Shown here one piece after another: positions 35,974 through 44,822 of a DNA stretch of 64,000 nucleotides. Both the position numbers and the translations under genes were made by a program. Numbering within the stretch: the stretch's first letter is position 1; each line of letters opens with the position of its first letter. This DNA is from Stenopsyche tienmushanensis (taxonomy: Eukaryota; Arthropoda; Insecta; Trichoptera; Stenopsychidae). The notes below the pieces were generated by a model that was not told where the DNA came from, did not search any database, and saw only the letters and a list, made by a program, of their open reading frames with translations. The stretch lies in NCBI GenBank assembly GCA_008973525.1, contig WACJ01000057.1:186001-250000 (forward strand), read 5' to 3'.

Positions 35974-36870
35974 CCCTTCTATCAATGAATGTTTCTATTA
36001 CATTCCGTTAATGAAAGTGGTCTAAAATTAAAATTAGGCTTACGATGCTGTTGACAAACTGGTTCCTCGCATTTCTTACATTTAAATCAGAATTTTCTTT
36101 GAAGCTTATCAAAAAGCTACCGTTTTTTATGCCTGGTGCACAAAAGAACAGTTTTTAAGCCAGTGTCAACATCTACTAGCTTGAAAAACCAGCCTCGTGT
36201 GCACCGGGCATTAGTCTGCCGTTTACTTATTTACTACCCAAGCATCTGCTCCATAACATCAACACATCCCTTGTGTTTGTTGTAAAATAACATTACCTGT
36301 GGATGTTCGGCTTCTCCAACAACTTTGGTATCATAATGGACAGTTGACAATGGAACAACAGCTTTTGATTTATTCAGATCGTATGAAACAGCTGCAACAT
36401 TGTTGGAAATCTGAATACAGATGAATATAGTAGACGACGACGTTTTGGGAACATTTATTATTCCGGCGGATGGTTTTAACAAAAGTAAGCCCTGCCTGCT
36501 GAAGTTTTTGTATACCATAGAAAGTTGTGAAATATTTGTCAGCAATAAGCGTCTTCCCACTTCCTTCGTACTTGTCAGTTAATTCCAGTAGTACATTTTC
36601 ACTTAAATTGGCTGTTTTCTAGCTTCCTTTTTTTTTCCCAACATCTGGTTTTTGCTGAAATGGTGCAAAAACATTTTCTGCGGCACAGTTAAAAGAAAAA
36701 TATCTTTTTTTCCCGATACACAAGTATTCTGAACTTTTTTTAAATTCTAAATTTTGTAAAACCCTTCAATGGAAAAAGTCAGGGAGATTTGATAAAATCT
36801 ATACATAGTTACTTATTAGAAAAACTCGAAAGCAAAAAGGTCTAGCCAGACCATCTTATTGACGGAAGGG
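35974..36870 (-). mobile_element. piggyBac element, internally deleted, with TTAA duplication
   Basis: Exactly bounded by TTAA (35970-35973 and 36871-36874). Inverted ends: CCCTTCTATCAATGAATG and, on the reverse strand, CCCTTCCGTCAATAAGATGG. Minus-strand frames encode piggyBac transposase parts: ENVLLELTDKYEGSGKTLIA (second catalytic region), then SKAVVPLSTVHYDTKV and PQVMLFYNKHKGCVDVMEQM (the YN..KGGVD..D signature with the final Asp region). The N-terminal third and the Cys-rich C-terminus are missing, and at least one frameshift occurs near 36510-36570. Non-autonomous. Confidence 0.85.
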
Positions 36871-37147
36871 TTAAGTAACTGCCACACGAATTGATCTTTA
36901 ACCTACATAATTTATATTAGCGTGTCCCGTAAGTCTTGTCACTGGAGCATATTCTATTGATATTGTACATATTAGTTGTGTTTATCTGATCAAATGCCAT
37001 TTGTGGTTTTTTTATTAAATAGTATGAATTTGTTGATAAAAAAGTATGGCATTAAGGCGACAAAGCTGATTCTTTCTTGTTTTGTTGCTTTGACTTGTTA
37101 ATATTATAAAAATGTCTTGTATACCTACAGGACTGAAACTACTATTG

Positions 37148-37795
37148 TACTTATCATCATCATCATAGTGCAGCCACAAAGCAGTCCACTGTAGAACTAT
37201 GGACCTCTTCAATATCCATTCACAGGAAGGGGTTACATCCATCTCGTCTGTATCATACAATTCACCTCCTCATTTTTTGATTCTACTGGAAAGGGCTCTC
37301 TGGAGTGCAAATAGTCCAGTCCCTCCTTTCCTCATTAGGGCGTTGCTGATATAGGGTGAAGACATACGTGACGCTTAAGTGCATCTCGGATTCGCTCCTA
37401 TATCAACTGAAGGTATCTCCCCGTCCTCGTATAACTTACTCGAGCGAATTCGAGATTTAGTAGTTTCCCATTTCAGGTTGGCCCTCTCAATTACAGCGAT
37501 TTCAAAACTGATATAGAAGTTAACGGAAAGACAATGCTGTTAACGTTTATGAAGTTCTTCATATGCCTCTCCTCAATGCTGTATATTTGGTGTTCTTCTT
37601 GTCCTTGTTCTGTTCCTAAGGCTTCTTGGCATCGAACCGGTAAGCTTCATCGTGCTCCATATTGTTGGGTAGGGGTCGACTATGTAAGAGATAGCGAGTG
37701 ACGTTAAATAAGTACTAGTCAAGTGGCCAGTAGTTTCGACCGGGCACAATCATATAATATTTAATTGATCAGACTGGGAGCAAACTGGAAAAAAT
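37148..37795 (-). repeat. LINE-like 3' segment, copy 1
   Basis: Shares with 48188-49230 a tail catcatcatcatagtgcagcc (an ATGATGATG tail on the minus strand), tgtagaactatggacctct, a GC-rich body (gggcgttgctg.tagggtgaa, tgcatctcggattcgctcct, gcgaattcga) and a distal part (tagtcaagtggccagtagt, gaccgggcacaatca). The simple-repeat tail suggests a non-LTR retrotransposon 3' end. No reverse transcriptase motif adjoins it. Confidence 0.55.
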
Positions 37796-39002
37796 AGATT
37801 GTACTTATAATACATATTATATATATACTCAATATTGCAATGCCTGGTCACTTTGTATCGAAAGTAGACGACGTTTATTTAATGACAATTAACGCAAACT
37901 GCTTGTATATTAAAAAGCAGCTTTGTAAATTTAAATTTAATTTCAGGCTTTTTTGTCCGGTGGACCCCAATTAATTCGTGCAGATATGAGATTGCGTCAT
38001 TTTTGTGTAGTTTTCCTTATTTTACTTTAACGAAAATATGAATACTAAGCAGTACATTTGCATTATGGAGTTAACGACATGAGTTATGGCGCCTCCTAAT
38101 GCGTTTTGGACCTTCATTTTCTTGATTCAAATTTTTGGAATTTAAGCAAATTTTGGATCATTCAAGCAATTCTGTAATGCTTTTGACTTGTACCATTATC
38201 ATAATCACCTTTCTTAGCGTACTGCGTGTATTATTAATGCGATGGCGGGTTCTTCATTAATTTTGTCGCATTTTCACTTGTCTTCTCGCGTTATTAATTA
38301 TGAAGGAGCGTCTCTACGAAAACATATTTTTTCGACTCCATAATTTAAACAGGCGCATAAATCTTCCAAGGGGGTTGTTTTTTTGCATGGAATAAAAGCA
38401 CAGAGGAATGATTTAATTTTTTTATTAAAATACGAAAACACGCCTTACAACCACATCTGCATTTGGATTGGCAACAAGGCATTTACAGAATGATCGTCCA
38501 GTCCGGTCACAGACCGCCCTCAAGTCGACGACTTGCCATTTTTCGGGTCGCCTCGAACGCGGCCTGCGTGCGGACGTTCGATCGCAATATTTAGGAATAG
38601 ATATATGTAAACTATAAATCCGTTAACATATTACATTCACCGTATACTTCAGAGTGCTTATTAGTTTAATTGTAAATAAATAATACGCGCCGAAGTCTCA
38701 TTTGCTGTAACGTAGAATGGAAATCGTATATATATAAAAATAAAATAATAAGAATTTGTTCTAGTTAATATTATGATGCATTTTATTGCTTGTCAAAATT
38801 ATGTTTAATTTTTTTTTAAATATGCAAATCGATAATACTGCTCAAATCAGATCGCTTGATGATTTTTGATGTTTTAAATAAAATGAGGTAGTTGCAATAA
38901 TTTCATTGAATTGCTGTGATGAATCGATGAAATGATAATTTAAATTTATTTTGGTCTGGAATCAGTCGATTAAATTCTCCTAATCTACACAGCGTTTTTA
39001 TT
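37796..39002. other. AT-rich DNA, nothing recognised
   Basis: A moderately GC-rich spot at 38440-38590 has no convincing exon. Confidence 0.4.
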
Positions 39003-39104
39003 TTAACCCTTTGATTGGTGAGCTTTGATTGAAACGCGACCAAACTATATAAAATAGACGGACGCTGCTCGCAGCACCTGAGTGCGTACTCATCGATGGG
39101 TCGA
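39003..39104 (+). repeat. Family A MITE, nearly complete short copy
   Basis: Starts TTAACCCTTTGATTGGTGAG (39003), includes ttgattgaaacgcg and gcagcacctgagtgcgtact, and ends catcgatgggtcga (degraded TTAA). Confidence 0.55.
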
Positions 39105-39459
39105 TTTTTAAAAAAATTGAAAAATGGTCAACGCACCGATTGGATGGCCAGTCATCGCCTGATCGATTCGATTATTGCTATTGAAAAAAATACCTCCGCG
39201 AACAAACCGAGTAACGGACCTCGTCTAAAACAGTGTCGAACATCGTCGGATAATTTCATAACATTCCTCCATTTAACATTAATCATATGCATGTAAAACA
39301 ATAATGAATAGACTACACATCTACAGTGTAATAATATGCTTACACGTTTTTCTTTATAATAAATAACGACACGATAATTTTCACAATCGCAATGAAATCA
39401 TCTGTAACATGTACTATAATAATACTAAAATATTTTTTTCACACGCTACTATTAACCTT

Positions 39460-39625
39460 TCTAACAGGGTCGGATCCATCGTCGCATCGATTGCGACGAG
39501 ATGTGAATCGCATTCGATGTGCGGACGCGATGAGAACCCCGATGCGTTCGCATCGCCGCGGATCCGTACCTGCCTCCTATGCAGTGGACGAATTTCCCCA
39601 CGAGCGCAAAAGACGCTCATAGATT
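39460..39625. other. GC-rich patch with open frames on both strands; possible exon
   Basis: After aacctttctaacag, which reads as a splice acceptor, a CpG-rich 150-bp patch stays open in two + frames. One ends SYAVDEFPHERKRRS and stop at 39622; it contains an RRGS motif. The minus strand is open too. Ser/Arg-rich readings are expected from CpG repeats, so coding status and strand are undecided. Confidence 0.3.
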
Positions 39626-39829
39626 TTAGAGGGGTTCGATTCAAAGGACATCCCTTGAAATACACGATTTTTGTGGAAATCGTCAGACTCTAGGATTTCT
39701 ACCTAGGAATCAGCGCACATCGAGTGCAAAATCCGCCACTGCTCCTATGACTTAATATAAGTATCGTCGACGTTGCTCTCTTTTGACTAAATAACATGAT
39801 CCTTCCGTTCCTGTCGATGAACAGAACAC

Positions 39830-39990
39830 GTGGCAAATCAGAGAGTACGCTATCGATATAAAAAGAGTTTGACTTCTTCGTCCGGGTCCGAAGCGTCGGC
39901 GGCCAGCTCGCTGCGCGAACGAAGATCGCTGAGATCGGATGAGAACTAAATAATTGAGAATAAATAGTTATTTACAATCCTCGACTAACC
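39830..39990. other. Second GC-rich patch; candidate terminal exon on either strand
   Basis: + strand: an open reading ends ...SSSGSEASAASSLRERR then SLRSDEN and TAA at 39949-39951, with AATAAA some 8 bases later. Minus strand: after an acceptor-like ttctcaattatttag, a reading FSSDLSDLRSRSELAADASD then PDEEVKLFLYR ends in TAG. Both have a plausible signal and both cannot be right. It may also be 3' UTR of the gene at 40309-42169. Confidence 0.3.
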
Positions 39991-40308
39991 ATACACGTGC
40001 ACACGCAGTCGAATATATTTTTTTAAAAGTCGCGTATTAAAATATATTTTTCAAAAAGTCCGCAGAACCGCAGCGCGGGCAACAACGTCGAATGCGAAGG
40101 GACGACTCTCCCGCAGACCCCTACAACAGGGCGACTCGATAAACATCTAAATTGAAGAACGATATCCTATATGCTCCGAGAACTACCTAACGCTTCGAAA
40201 GTAAAAAGGGAAAAGAAACTAAAAGTAGACGCTCTAGACTTGTAATCTCTCTCGCTCGCAAAGGATCCGGCTTTTCGAAAATGGAAAGGGCGCTCGCACC
40301 GGCGCCGG

Positions 40309-41222
40309 CTAGGGCACTCCGCCTATGTATTCGGGCTTCCATAGCTGGTGCGAGAAGAAGTCGCTCACGATGTCGACGTCGCGGTCTTGATCCTGCGGCA
40401 GGTACGGCTTGGGGGGCGGCCCCCGCGGGAACACCGGCATGCATGTCACCGACGCCGGCAACACCAGCCCCACGGGCAGCATCGTCTTCGGATTTACCGG
40501 GTATGCGAACTTCTGCGCCTCCCTCGCCTGTTCGGCCATCCACACCCTCACGTCGCGCAGCACGTCTTCGATGTCGCATTCTCGATCGTCGTCCGCTTCG
40601 ATCGATTCTTGGTCGTCCCATTCGCATCGTCGCCGCATCTCTTCTTCGACGAGCAGCGAATTGACGTGCGACGGAAGCGGATTGCTGCATTTGACGGTCT
40701 TCTGCAGTTTTCTCGTCTGCCTGGTGATGATGACGCGCTTCTCGCTCATCAAATGTATGGTGACGAAGGCCCTCAGGCAGACTTCGACGTGATCCCATCT
40801 CGAATCGACGACGGGCTCCTTCGCCAGATACCTGGACGGATCGAGGCCGAACCACGGATTGATCGGCTTCGATTTGGTCGACGGCGCCGCCTCTGCGATT
40901 CCCAGCTGGGCGGCCATCCTCTTCTTGATCTCTTCCCTGAGCCGCGCCTGCCTCCGCACGTCATCGTCGGACAGAAGCGGGACGAAATATCTGAAGCCAG
41001 TCTGCCTGTATTTCTTCCCGGAGCCGGACGCCCTGTTCGCATCGCCGTTGGAGTGCCTCGTCTTGAACTGTATCAAGCTGGCCAGATATTTGTATTGGAG
41101 ATTCCTCTCCGGGATGCTCTTGAAGTATATGCAGACTTTCTTGATCAGCTCTGGAGTGACCCGATCCGTGCAGTTCTGTTGGCACGAGCAGAGCTTCGTC
41201 GGTATGGGAATCGGTTCTCCAT
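40309..41222 (-). CDS. Exon 2 (terminal) of an unrecognised 348-residue protein gene
   Basis: The exon begins after a clear acceptor (ttttttttgtccgcag|ATGGAG) and runs to TAG at 40309. It supplies the last two bases of codon 45 plus 303 residues. Near its start is a Cys cluster of C-x-C-x3-C form (KLCSCQQNCTDRVTPE) followed by KKVCIYFKSIPERNLQYKYL. Next come a basic region with RRQARLREEIKKRM, WFGLDPSRYL, a hydrophobic strand VCLRAFVTIHLM, a basic RQTRKLQKTVKC segment, an acidic region (EADDDRECDIEDVL), a Pro-rich part (FPRGPPPKPYLPQDQD) and a final DFFSHQLWKPEYIG. The whole has no membrane segment or signal peptide, so it is probably intracellular. The Cys-x-Cys-x3-Cys plus aromatic/Arg arrangement recalls small zinc-binding modules near some insect transposon proteins, but that is a weak resemblance. 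I do not recognise the family. It is intact, with no internal stop. Confidence 0.8.
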
Positions 41223-41499
41223 CTGCGGACAAAAAAAATCACATTGGATGCGACGTCGATCGAAGGCGCGCAGTTCGAACGACTCGATCTGGGATTAATT
41301 TTAGAACGGACGTCACGAGCGACGGCCGAAAGGAAGGTTATCGTCGAAATTTCGGTCATCGACGACGGGTTTCTGCATTTTTACACACGATTTTTTTCGC
41401 ACGCTGCGAAAGCGGTCGCCTGCGTCGAAAGTTTGCCCGCTTCGAGGTAACGGGATTGCGCCTCGAATACAAAAAAAAAAACTAGACTCGATTCCTTCT

Positions 41500-42350
41500 A
41501 CGACGGATGCGTTCGATTCGCTGCGACGTCGGAAAGAGAATGCAGATCGAGGGGTCATCGCTCCGATCCGTACGAAAGATGCATCTCTTCCGCGGGTCGG
41601 GGTGCAACGGCGACGCGGCCATTCTTCGAAATCGGCTGAAAAAAAATGTCGAATCGATCGGTCGCGCGAATGGCGATTCGCGACCTGAAGAAAAGGATGC
41701 GGACGCGTCGTCCTCGCGAGTCCGAGATAACGGACGTGTCGGGCGGGTTGCGGGTTTCAGGCGCTCGCGAGCTTTCGTCTTGAAAGTGCGCCGCGATCGA
41801 TTTCGGGAAGAACGATGCCGTCACGCGGAGCGACGACGGATCCTCGACGGGCTGCCAGCGCGACTCGGCGCGCGGATCCGTCGCGCCGGACGCGGCGGAT
41901 CCTCGGACGGCATCCCGTCGAAGGAGCGCCCGCCGGCGTCCGGAGGCCGAGACGTCGGCGGATCCGCGGGTGCGATGACGTTTCCGGGTGCGTCGGGGTG
42001 CAACGCGAACAAGGGTGGAAGTCGTCCGGGGCTCACCTTGCAGTTTGGCGCGGATGAAGCGCGGGTTCGGCTGGGCGGGGGTCGCCCGGGGGTCCCGCTC
42101 GGGTCCCTCGGGAGCGGCGCCCTCCGGGCCGGAGTCCCTCGGCGCGCCCGTCTCGCTGCCGGACGCCATCGGCCGTCTCAGCCACCGGCGGCGCCACCGC
42201 CGCACAGCTGATCGACGAGCAGCGCTCCCCGCGGCCGCACCCGGCGACGCCCGCTCCAACAGTGCTCTGCCGCTCGGCCGCTTACCGACCGCTTCGACCG
42301 GGATTGCGCAATATTTTGCGCACTCTCGGGAAATTTTGCAACCGGGAATC
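41500..42350 (-). promoter_or_regulatory. CpG-rich island over the start of the 348-residue gene
   Basis: CpG and GC density is far above the rest of the window across the intron, exon 1 and its upstream ~180 bases, dropping sharply at about 42330. The start codon sits near its upstream edge. This is consistent with a germline-hypomethylated promoter. No TATA box is evident. Numerous long open frames on both strands here are shadows of CpG composition. Confidence 0.5.
42037..42169 (-). CDS. Exon 1 of the unrecognised 348-residue protein gene
   Basis: ATG at 42169 starts MASGSETGAP, a low-complexity Pro/Gly/Glu-rich stretch (DSGPEGAAPEGPERD), then NPRFIRAKLQ. The exon ends at the donor CTGCAAG|GTGAGC, one base into codon 45. 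Joining to exon 2 (beginning AT) gives GAT, Asp, and the frame continues as GEPIPIPTKLC, so phase and frame agree across the 814-bp intron (41223-42036). The N-terminus looks disordered. Longer minus-strand openness upstream comes from CpG-rich DNA and is not needed. A different upstream start is possible, but this ATG lies just inside the GC-rich island edge as expected. Confidence 0.78.
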
Positions 42351-42607
42351 AATTTTTTCGACGCGTTAAAATTATTTTTGACCCTTTTGCTGCCGCACAT
42401 TAAAAACCCCACCCCACTGACCATGATATTTTAAATATGATTTGAATTGAAAAAAATAATTTACGATGATTTATGCGAGGCCAGCTACATAAAAACTTCT
42501 TTGAGTTGATACATAATATTTCCATTTCAGAAACGCATGAGATGTGCAGTTTTAGTAAAAATCGGTATACATTTATAGAGTACATATATGTTTTTCAAAT
42601 TGTTATA

Positions 42608-42660
42608 TTAACCTTTCCCTACCGGTGATGTATTTACTACACCTTGACTCTAATAATGGG
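42608..42660 (+). repeat. Family C repeat start
   Basis: TTAACCTTTCCCTACCGGTG then atgtatttactacacc, related to 23464-23530 and 63758-63820. Confidence 0.4.
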
Positions 42661-42781
42661 AATATCTATACAAAATATAATAGATACGGGGTTCAGAATG
42701 TTTTTATTCCTCCGTAATATAATTACGAATCACATCAAAGTATTACAGTATATAAATATTCATCCACAGCGACGGAAATAA

Positions 42782-43018
42782 ATAATTTATCGGCAAATTG
42801 GGAGTTTTATACAGCATAAAGGAATTTTATCAGTCGCATTGATGGTGTTATACGAACTAGCATTTACATATCTGATGACGATACCTCCAACGAGTGTGGA
42901 GGCTGAGCGTGCATTTTCAGCAGCAGGTTGCCTGGCTTCCAAAATCAGATCCAGACTAAATGACGAAACACTCGATGCTCTAATGTTACTTCGGGCATAT
43001 TTTCAAAATTATATTTGA
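42782..43018 (+). pseudogene. hAT transposase C-terminal dimerisation fragment
   Basis: The frame after a TAA at 42779 reads ILSVALMVLYELAFTYLMTI then PPTSVEAERAFSAAGCLASK, IRSRLNDETLDALMLLR and stops at 43016-43018. (P)TS-x3-ER-x-FS-x-AG with a following R-x-R-L-x3-x-L motif is the hAT family C-terminal dimerisation domain. The stop after LLRAYFQNYI looks native. The catalytic domain and BED zinc finger upstream are missing. Confidence 0.8.
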
Positions 43019-43084
43019 ATTTTTTAGTGTTTTATTTATATTCTCGTATTTTATCAGTGTCGATTTTAAAAAATAAATACAAAC

Positions 43085-43175
43085 GCTTCTCTTTTAATTT
43101 TTGACAATAAATACTTGTGTTGTTATAATTTCTCCCGATTTCATTAATTCATAGTTAAGCATCTGCGAACTGTTA
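43085..43175 (-). repeat. Mariner transposase fragment like 4226-4330
   Basis: cgcttctcttttaatttttg and ttataatttctcccgatttc match the element at 4149-4666 over about 85 bp. Confidence 0.6.
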
Positions 43176-44208
43176 CAATTTCATCATTAACACGTTTGAG
43201 TGTTTTATACTGACTTCTGTGGCATTCCAATCCAAATCAATCAATGTTGGATGGGGACTTTGTTAGTTTTGGTCTGGAAATGTTCGAATACTTTCAGATC
43301 CTCCTTATATATTACCATTTTTTGGATGTATCGAGATATGAGATGCGTATAACGAGAATAAGATCTCGGTCGCGTCTATAGACGCTTATGGCACTAGAAA
43401 TTTGACTTAGATCGCTCAAATGATGTAGAATTACACAGACTGATGAGATAACAGAACAGATGTTATTTTCCTTTTAAAATAATCCTAACCCCATTTTTGA
43501 TCTTCATTTTGGTCGACTTGAATGAATCAAACACAAAATTGATCGCTATTGTTTAATGAGTTAAGTACAAAACCATGCAATATTCATTTTGCTTCGATAT
43601 TTATTAACTTTCTTGGAAATATTACATTAAAGATACGTTCATGACTTATATTAAAAAAAAAATCTACCTGCTGTTAATCCATTGAAACATCTTTGAACAT
43701 TTGTAGATTGCCCTCCATACCAAATTCAGGTAGTACGCTCCCAATATCGTTGTTTCAAAATGCAGTTTAAAGTAGCAGATTAAATGTATCATATCTTCAT
43801 CCGGTTTGTTTTCTTGATGCTTCAATTATTGTTGTATTTTGCACAAAGCCGATAGAAGGCTTACGAAGTGACTCCACAAATAATCGCCATCATCATCCTG
43901 CTCAAAAGAGTAATCAATTCGTTGGATCTCGAGGAATCTCTTTGTCCCGATTGATAGCGAAATATCCTCAGTATTATCACGAAGTCATCTCGCCGATTGA
44001 CGATTTTAATTTGATTCGACTGTTTGCTCGGGATACAATTGAATCGATAATTGAAATATGTTTACGATCGTTGCATATATTATACCATCTGTTGTTGGTT
44101 GGATGTAACGTCAAGTCGAAAACTGACAGCTGTCAAAATGACATGCGATCGTGACCGCTCGTTGCCAAACAGCAGGACAGATAACATCCAATTTTCAATG
44201 CACATACG
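43176..44208. other. Unassigned DNA
   Basis: An open 70-codon + frame at 43942-44154 has no recognisable motif. Confidence 0.4.
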
Positions 44209-44420
44209 TTAATCCTTTCAATGCGCGACGCGTTTGTGCATACGCTCTTCATTCGTTCATTAATTTGACAAAAATAAACTCGGTCTTAAAATATTAGCCA
44301 GTAATGGTTGAGATGATAATTTGAATAAAAAATTGTATCAGAAATAGAAGCACGGTATTGAAAATGAAGTGCTATGGAGTGCTGCGCGCAACATGTGCGT
44401 GCATACTCATCAAAGAGATA
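44209..44420 (+). repeat. Family A MITE copy
   Basis: Starts TTAATCCTTTCAATGCGCG, contains atcagaaatagaagcac and gtgctatggagtgc, and ends gtgcgtgcatactcatcaaa. The right end is degraded after CATCAAAG. A solo left end of this family (TTAATCCTTTGATGAGTATG) lies at 44997-45020. Confidence 0.55.
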
Positions 44421-44520
44421 CATCAATGTGATCCTTGATATCGCTGAAATATTTTTAAACAGTCTCTGAAAGACGGCATCTCTTTTATCTTTTTCAAGTA
44501 TAGATAAATGTTTTTTTTTT

Positions 44521-44580
44521 ATATTCTCGCGGACTTCCCCTAACGTCTTCGCGGACCCCAGTTTAAAAACCGTTGCTCTG
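44521..44580 (-). repeat. hAT MITE end, related to 62139-62464
   Basis: On the minus strand: caacggtttttaaactgggg then tccgcgaagacgt, similar to the left end of the element at 62139 (cagtggttcttaaacaggag, tccgcg). The other end was not found. Confidence 0.55.
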
Positions 44581-44764
44581 GTGGAGGTCTGGCATTTAAG
44601 ATGCCAGATGTCAGACATCCTTAAAATTTTAACAATGATGTAAGACGTCCTTTGAATGATACCAAAAATGTTATTTTTTAATTGGCTTTTAAATTTAATT
44701 GCCCGTTTTCTTGTTTTTTATTAACTTTTTTCTGACGATTTTGGATATGTTCTTTTTCTATGTA

Positions 44765-44822
44765 TGTTATAGCTTTTTTTGTGCGATTTTCCGCGGAACG
44801 CATCTACCGCACAAAAAAAGGC
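44765..44822 (+). repeat. Hairpin copy (tttttttgtgcg...cgcacaaaaaaa)
   Basis: tttttttgtgcg at 44774-44785 pairs with cgcacaaaaaaa at 44809-44820, with spacer attttccgcggaacgcatct in common with 23373-23392. Confidence 0.6.

Noticed and set aside
40348..41298. 316-codon + strand frame opposite exon 2 of the 348-residue gene
   Set aside because: Exactly antisense to a spliced, phase-consistent coding exon. Its composition (Arg/His/Leu-rich) is that of a shadow.
41507..42434. Several long open frames (up to 289 codons) on both strands over the CpG island
   Set aside because: CpG-rich DNA is poor in stop codons. Only the minus frame beginning at 42169 has a donor in agreeing phase with the downstream exon; the rest are Arg/Ala/Gly-rich shadows.
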